Below, one piece after another: positions 26,470 to 35,336 of a stretch of DNA of 64,000 nt. This DNA comes from Pseudomonadota bacterium. GTDB lineage: Bacteria > Pseudomonadota > Alphaproteobacteria > Acetobacterales > Acetobacteraceae. The notes below the pieces were generated by a model. The model saw only the letters and a list, made by a program, of their open reading frames with translations. It was not told the DNA's origin and ran no database searches. The position numbers and the translations under genes are program-made. Within the stretch, counting starts at the first letter, position 1. Every line of letters begins with the position of its first letter. The DNA lies in the NCBI GenBank assembly GCA_021801255.1, contig JAJYYH010000020.1, positions 22,338-86,337 of the forward strand, in the 5' to 3' direction.

Positions 26470-28074
26470 TCACATCCGGAACAGGCCGAAGCGGGTCGGC
26501 GCGATCGGCGCATTGAGCGCCGCCGAGAGGGAAAGCGCCAGGACCTGCCGGGTTTGTGCCGGATCGATCACGCCATCGTCCCAGAGCCGCGCCGAGGCGT
26601 AATAGGGATGGCCCTGGGTCTCATATTGCGCACGGATCGGTGCCTTGAAGGCCTCTTCTTCCGCTTTCGTCCAAACGGCACCGCGAGCCTCGATGTTATC
26701 GCGCCGCACCTGCGCGAGCACGCTCGCCGCTTGCTCGCCGCCCATGACGCTGATCCGCGCGTTCGGCCACATATAGAGAAAACGCGGGCCATAGGCGCGG
26801 CCGCACATGCCATAGTTGCCGGCCCCGAAACTACCGCCAATGATCACGGTGAATTTCGGCACATTGGCCGTCGCAACCGCTGTCACCAGCTTCGCGCCAT
26901 CCTTGGCGATGCCGCCCGCCTCGTATTTCCGCCCGACCATGAACCCGGTGATATTCTGCAAAAACACCAGCGGAATGCCGCGTTGCGCGCACAACTCGAT
27001 GAAATGCGCGCCCTTGAGCGCGGATTCCGAGAACAGGATGCCGTTATTGGCGACGATACCGATCGGATAGCCGGCAAGATGGGCAAACCCGGTCACCAAG
27101 GTCGCGCCATAGAGACGCTTGAATTCGTGGAATTCGCTGCGATCGACGAGGCGGGCGATGACCTCGCGCACGTCGTAGCTCTGGCGTGGCTCTTTCGGGA
27201 TCACACCATATAGCTCGGCGGGATCGTAAGCCGGCGGCGATGGCTCGCGTATTGCCAGTTCCGGCGTTTTGCGGATGTTGAGATGGGCCACGACCTCGCG
27301 CGCGATGGCCAGCGCGTGCGCATCGTTCTCCGCGAGATGATCGGCGACACCCGAGACACGGCTATGGAGATCGCCACCGCCAAGATCCTCGGCGCTCACC
27401 ACTTCGCCGGTCGCGGCCTTCACCAAAGGCGGGCCGCCAAGAAAAATCGTGCCTTGATCGCGCACGATGATGGTTTCATCCGACATCGCCGGCACATAGG
27501 CGCCGCCCGCCGTGCAGGATCCCATCACCAGGGCGATCTGCGCGATGCCGGCGGCCGACATGTTGGCCTGGTTGTAGAAAATCCGCCCGAAATGGTCGCG
27601 ATCAGGAAACACCTCATCCTGATTCGGCAGATTGGCGCCACCAGAATCGACGAGATAAAGACAAGGTAGACGGTTGGTCGCGGCGATTTCCTGCGCGCGC
27701 AGGTGCTTCTTGACGGTAATCGGATAATAAGAGCCGCCCTTCACCGTCGCGTCGTTGGCGATCACCATGCATTGGCACCCATTAATACGGCCGATGCCGG
27801 TAACGATGCCGCCCGCCGGCACTTCGCCTTCATACATCCCGTATGCGGCAAGCGGCGAGAGTTCAAGAAATGGCGAGCCAGGATCAAGAAGATTGCGTAT
27901 CCGATCACGCGCCACCATCTTGCCGCGCGCGAGATGCTTCTCGCGCGCGGCACTGCCGCCGCCCTCGGCGATGCGGTCAAGCGTGCCCCGGAGATCGGCG
28001 AGCAAGGCTGCCATCGCCGCCTGATTTTCACGAAATTCAGCGCCACGCAGGTCTATCTCGGACGTAAGTTGCAT
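26470..28074 (-). CDS. mccB: Methylcrotonyl-CoA carboxylase carboxyltransferase beta subunit
   Basis: A 534-residue carboxyltransferase that moves CO2 from biotin on MccA to 3-methylcrotonyl-CoA, giving 3-methylglutaconyl-CoA. Signatures: '[16 protein letters not shown]', '[20 protein letters not shown]', '[17 protein letters not shown]', '[19 protein letters not shown]' and '[20 protein letters not shown]', the last two typical of MccB. Length is normal. It begins 3 bases after the isovaleryl-CoA dehydrogenase stop, so the two are co-transcribed. Confidence 0.95.
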   Translation of the reverse strand: MQLTSEIDLRGAEFRENQAAMAALLADLRGTLDRIAEGGGSAAREKHLARGKMVARDRIRNLLDPGSPFLELSPLAAYGMYEGEVPAGGIVTGIGRINGCQCMVIANDATVKGGSYYPITVKKHLRAQEIAATNRLPCLYLVDSGGANLPNQDEVFPDRDHFGRIFYNQANMSAAGIAQIALVMGSCTAGGAYVPAMSDETIIVRDQGTIFLGGPPLVKAATGEVVSAEDLGGGDLHSRVSGVADHLAENDAHALAIAREVVAHLNIRKTPELAIREPSPPAYDPAELYGVIPKEPRQSYDVREVIARLVDRSEFHEFKRLYGATLVTGFAHLAGYPIGIVANNGILFSESALKGAHFIELCAQRGIPLVFLQNITGFMVGRKYEAGGIAKDGAKLVTAVATANVPKFTVIIGGSFGAGNYGMCGRAYGPRFLYMWPNARISVMGGEQAASVLAQVRRDNIEARGAVWTKAEEEAFKAPIRAQYETQGHPYYASARLWDDGVIDPAQTRQVLALSLSAALNAPIAPTRFGLFRM

Positions 28075-28077
28075 CGC

Positions 28078-29253
28078 TCAAGCAGTCTCGTTGAAGATTT
28101 CACGCCCGATCAGCATGCGCCGGATTTCCGAGGTGCCAGCGCCGATCTCATAGAGTTTGGCATCGCGTAGCAGCCGCCCGGTCGGATAGTCGTTGATATA
28201 GCCGTTGCCACCAAGACACTGGATCGCTTCCAGCGCCATCCAGGTGGCCTTTTCGGCGGCGAACAAAATTGCCCCGGCGGCGTCCTTGCGCGCCGTCTCG
28301 CCGCGATCGCAGGCATTGGCAACCGCATAGACATAGGCCCGTGTCGCATTCATCGTCGTGTACATATCCGCGATCTTGCCTTGCATAAGCTGAAACTCGC
28401 CGATCGGCTGGCCAAATTGCCGGCGTTCGTGGATATAAGGCATGACAACATCCATGCAGGCCTGCATGATCCCCAAAGGCCCGGCCGCCAGCACCGTGCG
28501 TTCATAGTCGAGCCCGCTCATCAGCACGCGCACGCCCTCGTTCACTCCCCCGAGCACGTTTTCCGCTGGCACCGCGCACTCGTTGAACACTAGCTCGCCG
28601 GTATTCGAGCCGCGCATGCCGAGCTTGTCGAGTTTCTGCGCGCAGGAAAAACCTTTCGTTCCGCGCTCGACGATAAAGGCGGTGATGCCGCGCGGCCCGG
28701 CCTCTGGATCGGTCTTGGCATAGACCACGACGATATCGGCGTCAGGCCCGTTGGTGATCCACATTTTGGTGCCGTTCAGAATATAGCGATCGTCGTGGTG
28801 TTCGGCGCGAAGCCGCATCGAGACAACATCAGATCCCGCTCCGGGCTCGCTCATCGCGAGCGCCCCGACATGCGCCCCCGAGATCAGGCGCGGCAGAAAG
28901 CGGCGGCGCTGTTCGGGCGTGCCGTTGCGGCGGATTTGGTTGACGCAAAGATTCGAGTGCGCACCATAGGAAAGCCCGACGGAAGCGGAGGCGCGGCTGA
29001 TTTCCTCCATCACCACGCAATGCGCGAGATAGCCCTGTCCCGACCCGCCTTCCGCTTCCTCGACGGTGATACCAAGCAGACCGAGGGCGCCGAATTTTTG
29101 CCAGAGATCGGCGGGAAAGTCGTTTTCCCGATCGATCGCCGCGGCGCGCGGGGCGATCTCATTGGCGGAAAACCGCGCGACTTCGTCGCGCAGCATCTCG
29201 ATCGTCTCGCCGAGGCCGAAATTCAGTCCGCGATACGCATTGCCGCTCACCAT
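28078..29253 (-). CDS. Isovaleryl-CoA dehydrogenase
   Basis: A 391-residue FAD-dependent acyl-CoA dehydrogenase converting isovaleryl-CoA to 3-methylcrotonyl-CoA. FAD and substrate motifs '[17 protein letters not shown]' and '[18 protein letters not shown]' are present. The C-terminal part has '[20 protein letters not shown]' and '[20 protein letters not shown]'. The catalytic Glu of isovaleryl-type enzymes lies in a helix after '[12 protein letters not shown]', and the E there fits. It is followed at once by mccB and mccA, which strongly supports the assignment. GAGGG precedes the ATG. Confidence 0.93.
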   Translation of the reverse strand: MVSGNAYRGLNFGLGETIEMLRDEVARFSANEIAPRAAAIDRENDFPADLWQKFGALGLLGITVEEAEGGSGQGYLAHCVVMEEISRASASVGLSYGAHSNLCVNQIRRNGTPEQRRRFLPRLISGAHVGALAMSEPGAGSDVVSMRLRAEHHDDRYILNGTKMWITNGPDADIVVVYAKTDPEAGPRGITAFIVERGTKGFSCAQKLDKLGMRGSNTGELVFNECAVPAENVLGGVNEGVRVLMSGLDYERTVLAAGPLGIMQACMDVVMPYIHERRQFGQPIGEFQLMQGKIADMYTTMNATRAYVYAVANACDRGETARKDAAGAILFAAEKATWMALEAIQCLGGNGYINDYPTGRLLRDAKLYEIGAGTSEIRRMLIGREIFNETA

Positions 29254-29267
29254 CGTCTTGCCCTCAT

Positions 29268-30953
29268 CTATTCCCCTGAGCGCAGCTCAGGAAAATCTTC
29301 CTCACGATATTCTTGTTCCAGCCGCGTGGCCCCGCGCGCGGCTTCGGCGCGGCGCAGTTCGACGCGGCGGATTTTGCCGGAAATCGTCTTTGGCAGCTCG
29401 GCGAATTCAAGTCGTCGGACGCGCTTGTAGGGCGCGAGCCGGGCGCGGATGTGGCGGAAAATGTCCAGCGCCGTCGCGCGATCCGGGGAAAACCCCGGGG
29501 CCAGCGCGAGATAGGCCTTCGGCACCGCCAGCCGGAGCGGATCGGGCGCGGGCACGACGGCCGCTTCCATCACCGCCGCGTGCTCGATCAGTGCGCTTTC
29601 CAGCTCGAACGGGCTGATGCGGTAATCGGACGCCTTAAAAATATCGTCGGCGCGGCCGACATAGGTGAGATATCCCTCGGCGTCGCGGGAGGCGACATCG
29701 CCGGTGCGATAATAATGCCCGGTCACGGGGACAATCTCGCCGCCCTCGTCCTGATAACCGCGCATCAGGCCGGCGGGCGGCGGGTCGAGGGCGATGCACA
29801 CCGCGCCCTCGTCGGCCTCGTTGTCCTCCGCGTCGAGCAGTACGATGCGATAGCCCGGCAGCGGCCGACCCATCGAGCCGGGCTTCACCTTCTGCCCCGG
29901 CGGATTGCCGATCTGCGCGGTGGTTTCAGTTTGACCGTAGCCGTCGCGGATGCTGAGCCCCCAGGCGCGCTCGACCTGCTCGATCACCTCCGGGTTGAGC
30001 GGCTCGCCGGCGCCGGTGACCTCGCGAAGATGCGTCTTCCAGGAGCCGAGATCTTCCTGGATCAGCATGCGCCAGACGGTGGGCGGGGCGCAGAGCGTCG
30101 TCACCTGATGCGCGACGATGGCATCGAGCAGGCGGCGCGCATCGAAGCGCGGCTGGTTGAAGATGAAGACCGCGGCACCCGCGTTCCACGGCGCGAAGAA
30201 GCAGCTCCAGGCGTGCTTGGCCCAGCCCGGCGAGGAGACATTGAGATGCAGATCGCCGGGTTGCAGCCCAAGCCAATACATCGTCGAGAGATGGCCCACG
30301 GGGTAGGAGCGGTGGCTGTGCAGCACCAGTTTGGGCCGCGCCGTGGTGCCCGAGGTGAAATAGAGCAGCAGCGGATCATCCGCCTTGGTCACGCCGTCAG
30401 GCGTGAACGCCGCTGACTGAGCCAGGAGAGTTTCATAGACGATCCAGCCGGCGGGCGCCTGGCCAACGCCGATGCGCCGGACGGCCGGATCAAGCCCTTC
30501 GAACTTCGCCGCCTCGCCGGCATCGGTGACGAGAAACCGCACCCGCCCGCGCGCGAAACGATCGGCGAGATCGGCCGGCGTCAAAAGCGTCGTCGCGGGG
30601 ACAACGACGGCGCCGAGTTTCATCGCCGCGAGCATCACCTCCCAGAGCGGTGCGACATTGCCGAGCATCACCAGGATACGATCACCACGGCGCACGCCCT
30701 GCGCGCGGAGACCATTGGCGACCTGGTTCGAGCGCGCGGCAAGCTCGGCGAAGGTAAAACGCACCGCACCCTCGCCGACGATCACCAGCGCCGGCTGATC
30801 GGCCAGCGGGCCGGCGGCGAGTGGGTCGAACCAGTCCAGCGCCCAATTGAAATGATCCAGCTTGGGCCAGCGGAATTCCCGCGCGGCGCGATCATGGTCG
30901 GTGCGGTGTGCGAGCAGGAAATCGCGGGCGGCGCGAAACGCCTGGGTGCTCAT
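29268..30953 (-). CDS. Medium-chain-type acyl-CoA synthetase
   Basis: A 561-residue adenylate-forming ligase resembling the ACSM/medium-chain group. Motifs: '[20 protein letters not shown]' near residue 200, '[20 protein letters not shown]' near 335, '[20 protein letters not shown]', '[20 protein letters not shown]', and the catalytic Lys in '[15 protein letters not shown]'. It lies inside the branched-chain catabolic operon and overlaps the 3-hydroxyisobutyrate dehydrogenase stop by ATGA. It may activate branched or short-chain acids for the pathway; the substrate is inference. Confidence 0.88.
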   Translation of the reverse strand: MSTQAFRAARDFLLAHRTDHDRAAREFRWPKLDHFNWALDWFDPLAAGPLADQPALVIVGEGAVRFTFAELAARSNQVANGLRAQGVRRGDRILVMLGNVAPLWEVMLAAMKLGAVVVPATTLLTPADLADRFARGRVRFLVTDAGEAAKFEGLDPAVRRIGVGQAPAGWIVYETLLAQSAAFTPDGVTKADDPLLLYFTSGTTARPKLVLHSHRSYPVGHLSTMYWLGLQPGDLHLNVSSPGWAKHAWSCFFAPWNAGAAVFIFNQPRFDARRLLDAIVAHQVTTLCAPPTVWRMLIQEDLGSWKTHLREVTGAGEPLNPEVIEQVERAWGLSIRDGYGQTETTAQIGNPPGQKVKPGSMGRPLPGYRIVLLDAEDNEADEGAVCIALDPPPAGLMRGYQDEGGEIVPVTGHYYRTGDVASRDAEGYLTYVGRADDIFKASDYRISPFELESALIEHAAVMEAAVVPAPDPLRLAVPKAYLALAPGFSPDRATALDIFRHIRARLAPYKRVRRLEFAELPKTISGKIRRVELRRAEAARGATRLEQEYREEDFPELRSGE

Positions 30954-31870
30954 AGCGGCTCATCCCCCGGCGCCGCGGCGCTCCGATCGCTCAGCCAGCG
31001 GAAGGCCACGGAAAAATCCTTGAGCGCGAGGCCGGCTTCGCTGATCTCGCCATAAAGCACGGCGGCCTCGGCACCGAGCGGGGTTTTGGCGCCCGCGTCC
31101 ACCGCGGCCATCTGTGCGAGCCGGAGATCCTTGAGCATCAGCGCGGTGGCAAAACCCGGAGCGTAGTCACGGTTCGAGGGCGCGCCCGGCACCGGGCCAG
31201 GGACTGGGCAATAGGAGGTGAGAGACCAGCACTGGCCCGAGGCGGTCGAACTCACCTCGAATAGCTTCTCGCGCGAAAGCCCCAGACGATCGGCGAGCAC
31301 GAAGGCCTCGCAGACCGCGAGCATCGAGACGCCGAGGATCATGTTGTTGCAGATTTTCGCCGCCTGCCCGGCGCCGGCCGCGCCGGCATGGACGATGTTG
31401 CGGCCCATCGCGGCGAGGATCGGTCGGGCACGAGCGAACGCCGCATCATCGCCGCCCACCATGAAGGTGAGCGTACCGGCGACCGCGCCGCCGACACCGC
31501 CGGAAACCGGGGCATCGAGCATCGCGAGCCCGGCCTCCCGCGCCGCCGCCGCGACATCGCGCGCGGTTGCGACATCGATCGTCGAGCCATCGATGAGCAG
31601 CACGTCGCGCCCGCGCGTCGCGGCGATCACCCCACCCGCGCCGAGATAGAGATCGCGCACATGGCTGCCCGCGGGCAGCATGCTGAAGACGATTTCCGCA
31701 CCGGCCACGGCGCGCGCGGCGCTTTCGGCAAGGCTGCCGCCTCCCGCGCGATGGCGCGCGAGCGCCGCCGGATCGACATCAAAGCCCGCCACGCGATGCC
31801 CCGCCTTGAGCAGATTTTTCGCCATCGGCCCGCCCATATTGCCGAGCCCGATAAAGGCGATCTCAGTCAT
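30950..31870 (-). CDS. mmsB: 3-hydroxyisobutyrate dehydrogenase
   Basis: A 306-residue NAD-dependent beta-hydroxyacid dehydrogenase of valine degradation. The N-terminal Rossmann signature is 'IAFIGLGNMGGPMAKNLLKA'. Further motifs are 'DAPVSGGVGGAVAGTLTFMV' near residue 120 and the catalytic Lys in 'GQAAKICNNMILG' near 170, then 'NRDYAPGFATALMLKDL' in the C-terminal half. Valine-pathway neighbours support 3-hydroxyisobutyrate rather than tartronate semialdehyde as substrate. ATGA overlaps join it to both neighbours. Confidence 0.93.
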   Translation of the reverse strand: MTEIAFIGLGNMGGPMAKNLLKAGHRVAGFDVDPAALARHRAGGGSLAESAARAVAGAEIVFSMLPAGSHVRDLYLGAGGVIAATRGRDVLLIDGSTIDVATARDVAAAAREAGLAMLDAPVSGGVGGAVAGTLTFMVGGDDAAFARARPILAAMGRNIVHAGAAGAGQAAKICNNMILGVSMLAVCEAFVLADRLGLSREKLFEVSSTASGQCWSLTSYCPVPGPVPGAPSNRDYAPGFATALMLKDLRLAQMAAVDAGAKTPLGAEAAVLYGEISEAGLALKDFSVAFRWLSDRSAAAPGDEPL

Positions 31871-33027
31871 TGCCGCATCTCCCCTCCGCCATGCCCCAGC
31901 AGCGCCCGCGCGATGATCACCCGCATGATCTCGTTGGTACCCTCGAGAATGCGGTGTACGCGGAGATCGCGCAGGTAGCGCTCGATCGCATAGTCCTTGA
32001 TATAGCCATAGCCGCCATGAAGCTGCAGCGCCTCATCGACGATGCGGAAACAGGCATCGGTGGCGAAGCGCTTGGCCATGGCGGCGCGCGGGGTCGCGTC
32101 ACTGGCCCCCCGGTCGAGCGCCACCGCCGCGCGATGCACCAGCAGCCGCGACGCCTCCAGCTCGGTCGCCATGTCGGCGAGACGGAATTGCAGCGCCTGG
32201 AAATCAGCGAGCCGCTTGCCGAACTGGCGGCGCTCCTGGACATAGGCCAGCGCCGCCTCGAGGCAGGCGCGAGCGCCGCCGAGCGAGCAGGCGGCGATAT
32301 TCACCCGCCCGCCATCGAGCCCGGCCATGGCGAAGCGAAAACCCTCCCCCTCGGCGCCGAGCCGCTGGGCCACTGGCACAAGGCAGTTCTCGAACCGCAC
32401 CAGCGTCGTCGGCTGGCTGTTCCAGCCGAGTTTTTTCTCAGGTCTGCCAAAGGAAAGCCCCGGCGTGCCCTTTTCCACCAGGAGGCAGGAGATGCCACGC
32501 GGCCCGGCTGCGCCCGTGCGCGCCATCACCGCATAGAGATCGCTCGCGCCGCCGCCGGAAATGAACGCCTTGGTGCCGTCAAGGACATAGTGATCACCCT
32601 CGCGCCGGGCGCGCGTGGCGAGACTCGCGGCATCCGATCCCGAGCCCGGCTCGGTGAGACAATAGCTCGCGATGGTATCCCCGCGCATCAAGGCGGGCAG
32701 GAAGCGCGCTTGCTGGGGGCCATCGCCGAAGCGATCGATCATCCAGGCGACCATGTTGTGGATTGAGAGGAACGCGGCGGTCGAGGGATCGGCATGCGCC
32801 AGCTCCTCGAAAATCAGCGCGGCGTCGAGCCGGCCGAGCCCGCTGCCGCCCATCGCCTCGCGCGTGTAGATGCCGGCGAAGCCGAGTTCGGCCGCCTCGC
32901 GCAATACCTCGCGGGGGAAAATCCGCTCCTCGTCCCAGCGCGCCGCGTGAGGGGCCAGTTGCGCGCTCGCGAACTGCCGCGCGGTTTCCTGGAACGCCCG
33001 TTGGTCTTCCGAGAGATCGAAATCCAT
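31867..33027 (-). CDS. Isobutyryl-CoA dehydrogenase (ACAD8-like)
   Basis: A 386-residue acyl-CoA dehydrogenase. It shares with human ACAD8 the blocks 'SYCLTEPGSGSDAASL', 'GTKAFISGGG', 'GISCLLVEKGTPGLSFG', 'KKLGWNSQPTTLV' and 'ALQLHGGYGYIKDYAIERYL'; the GWNSQPT stretch is diagnostic. It would oxidise isobutyryl-CoA to methacrylyl-CoA in valine breakdown. GGAGGAG 5 bases before the ATG at 33027 sets the start; an upstream ATG at 33048 lacks such a site. First gene of the six-gene operon reading down to mccA. Confidence 0.93.
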   Translation of the reverse strand: MDFDLSEDQRAFQETARQFASAQLAPHAARWDEERIFPREVLREAAELGFAGIYTREAMGGSGLGRLDAALIFEELAHADPSTAAFLSIHNMVAWMIDRFGDGPQQARFLPALMRGDTIASYCLTEPGSGSDAASLATRARREGDHYVLDGTKAFISGGGASDLYAVMARTGAAGPRGISCLLVEKGTPGLSFGRPEKKLGWNSQPTTLVRFENCLVPVAQRLGAEGEGFRFAMAGLDGGRVNIAACSLGGARACLEAALAYVQERRQFGKRLADFQALQFRLADMATELEASRLLVHRAAVALDRGASDATPRAAMAKRFATDACFRIVDEALQLHGGYGYIKDYAIERYLRDLRVHRILEGTNEIMRVIIARALLGHGGGEMRQ

Positions 33028-33102
33028 CACCACTCCTCCCATCCCCAAGCTAGCGCGGTTTTGCTGGCCCGTAACCCCCTCGCCCGCTTGCTCGCTTGAA
33101 GA

Positions 33103-33233
33103 ACCAGGGCTCCGCCCTGGACCCGCTGGGGCCAGCGGCCCCAGACCCGCATCCCGTAACGGCCCGCATCATGGAAAGGATTGCAAAGGCTCCGCCTTTG
33201 CTGGGGTCCAGGGGCAAAGCCCCTGGCCTTCAA
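33103..33233. repeat. Tandem-hairpin repeat unit B, copy 1
   Basis: A run of back-to-back inverted repeats: CCAGGGCTCCGCCCTGG (33104-33120), CTGGGGCCAGCGGCCCCAG (33126-33144), AAAGGCTCCGCCTTT and CCAGGGGCAAAGCCCCTGG. The same layout occurs at 38468-38585. It lies upstream of the isobutyryl-CoA dehydrogenase operon and downstream of the diguanylate cyclase gene. The rest of the 269-base gap shows no gene; a 21-base stretch at 33253-33273 matches the gap near 4937. Confidence 0.75.
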
Positions 33234-33296
33234 GCGCTTCTGGCATTGAAAAACACCCTTCACCCGATTGCCCCGCCGCCCGCCGAGCGGGCCGGT

Positions 33297-35246
33297 CTAT
33301 CGGGTGTTCGCCGTGCTCTGATCGAGGACCATGTCCGGCAGTGCGGCCGCCACCGCGACCATTCCCGGCCCGGAGACGATGAAGGTGCAGTTGCGCCCCC
33401 GCCGCTTGGCGGCATAAAGCGCCGAGTCGGCGCCGGCGAGCAAGGTCGCGATATCGCCGTAGCGGCGCTGCGCCTGGATGGCGACGCCGATGCTGAGCGT
33501 CACCTGCCCGGCCGCCACCAGTTCATGCGGAATTCCGAGATCGCGCACCGTGTCGTGGATGCGCTCCGCCACCTCCAGGGCGCCGGCGGCCGAGGTCGCG
33601 GGCAGCAGCACGGTGAACTCCTCGCCGCCGAAGCGGGCGGCGGAATCGCCGCCGCGATGCATCGCCGCGCGGATGGTCTCGGCGAGCCGCTTGAGGCACT
33701 CGTCGCCCTGGAGATGGCCGTAGAAATCGTTGAAGATCTTGAAATGATCGACATCGATCATGAGCAAAGCGAGCGGTGTTCCCTCGCGCTGGGCGCGCCG
33801 CCACTCGGTCTCGATTGTGGCATCGAAGGCGCGGCGATTGGGAATGCCGGTCAGGCCATCGGTCGCGGCGAGGGCGGCAAGCTCGGCATTGGCGGCGTTG
33901 AGTTTTTCCTCCGCCTCTTTCTGGACCGAGACGTCGCGGGTAGTCGCGACAAACTCCACCGCCCGCCCGCCGGCGCGCTCGCGCACCGCCCGCACCCGGG
34001 TCTCGACCCAGAGATAGCTGCCATCCTTGCGCCGGCGGCGATAGGTGAAGACGGTATGGTCATTGCCGGCCTGGAGCAGTTTCAGGGCGACGCGGACCGC
34101 GGGCCAGTCTGCGGGGTGGACGTCGCGGCGCCAATCCTGGCCGAGCTGTTCGCCGACCGACCAACCGAGCATCTCGGTCACCGCCGGCGAGACATAGAGC
34201 CGCCGCCCGTCAGGGCTGACGCGAAAGATGATGTCGCGCGAATTTTCGGCGAGCGCCCGATAGCGCCGCTCGCTGTCGCGGAAACGCCGCACCCGCTCGG
34301 CCAGCAGCCCCCGCAGCCGGACCATCTGCGCCTGATTGGCGGCGCGGAAATAGACGGTCACGGCAAGCGCCAGAAGAAAGAGTTGCAGCAGATGGAATTC
34401 GACATGACGCGAGAGCAGGCCCGCCGCCACCTGGTGTTCGAGCGGGCCATGCCCGGAAAAACTCACCCCGCAAATCACGGTGATGGTGAGAATGAGCGAG
34501 AGCGCCGTGGCGTTGAAATCCAGCAGGTTGGCGATCAGCAGCAGGGGCGGGAAAATCAGGAACAGCAATCCGCTCATCGTCGGGTTGGCAAGCAGCAGGA
34601 ACAGGGTGAAAGCCGGCGGCAGGAACACCAGCAGATTGCGGGCGGCAAGAAGCTTCCGCTCCCCTGATTCCGAGCGGCAGAAGGCCAGCACCGCGGGAGT
34701 GACGACCACGAAGCCCATCATGCCGGAGGCAAACCAGTCAAGGAGCAGCGCGCGGAACGACACATCCTTGAGAAAATAGAGAAATTCGGCGGCGAAGAGG
34801 GCGCTGAAACCGGCCGCGATCAGGCTCACGGCGAGCACAAGGGCCAGGGCGCCGGGCCGCGTCGGGTCGGGTCGGATGCGCAGGCGCAGCCGCAGCAGGA
34901 CGGCGGCGAGGCCGATTTCGGCTGCGGCGAGCCCGGAAATGACGAAAGCCCCGAGCCAATCCAGCCCATAGGCTCGATGGAGACCCCATTTCACCAGGCC
35001 CGCTGCGATCAGGGTGAGCACCGCCTCGCGCCGCTGCACGTTGAGCAGGCGCGCCAGCAAAAACCCCCCGGCCGGCCAGATCATGGCGAGAGGCGAGCCG
35101 TCATGCGACGCAAACCCCGCCCGTCCCGAGGACCCCACCTGCTCCGCGGACAGTGCCAGAACCGCCCAGACGATCAAGCCATAAATGACAACGCTGCTGC
35201 CTGATCGCCGGAGGGCAAGCCAGTCCATGCGCATTCCACTCGTCAT
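33297..35246 (-). CDS. Membrane diguanylate cyclase, MASE1-PAS-GGDEF
   Basis: A 649-residue inner-membrane signalling enzyme making cyclic-di-GMP. The N-terminal half (about residues 15-310) is a multi-span MASE1-like sensor with 'MIWPAGGFLLARLLN'. A PAS domain follows with 'NSRDIIFRVSPDGRRLYVSP', then a short linker and the GGDEF domain with 'ATDGLTGIPNRRAFD' and 'RFGGEEFTVLLP'. The GGEEF active site is intact. An RxxD inhibitory site (RGGD) sits five residues before it, so product feedback is likely. It lies 90 bases after pepN on the same strand. Confidence 0.92.
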   Translation of the reverse strand: MTSGMRMDWLALRRSGSSVVIYGLIVWAVLALSAEQVGSSGRAGFASHDGSPLAMIWPAGGFLLARLLNVQRREAVLTLIAAGLVKWGLHRAYGLDWLGAFVISGLAAAEIGLAAVLLRLRLRIRPDPTRPGALALVLAVSLIAAGFSALFAAEFLYFLKDVSFRALLLDWFASGMMGFVVVTPAVLAFCRSESGERKLLAARNLLVFLPPAFTLFLLLANPTMSGLLFLIFPPLLLIANLLDFNATALSLILTITVICGVSFSGHGPLEHQVAAGLLSRHVEFHLLQLFLLALAVTVYFRAANQAQMVRLRGLLAERVRRFRDSERRYRALAENSRDIIFRVSPDGRRLYVSPAVTEMLGWSVGEQLGQDWRRDVHPADWPAVRVALKLLQAGNDHTVFTYRRRRKDGSYLWVETRVRAVRERAGGRAVEFVATTRDVSVQKEAEEKLNAANAELAALAATDGLTGIPNRRAFDATIETEWRRAQREGTPLALLMIDVDHFKIFNDFYGHLQGDECLKRLAETIRAAMHRGGDSAARFGGEEFTVLLPATSAAGALEVAERIHDTVRDLGIPHELVAAGQVTLSIGVAIQAQRRYGDIATLLAGADSALYAAKRRGRNCTFIVSGPGMVAVAAALPDMVLDQSTANTR

Positions 35247-35336
35247 CGCATCACTTGTCCCCGCGGCACGATCGCCTGAAACCGGGGTAAAATTGAACTA
35301 TCGGAAAATACCTAAGGATTGTTTACGGGCGCCCGG

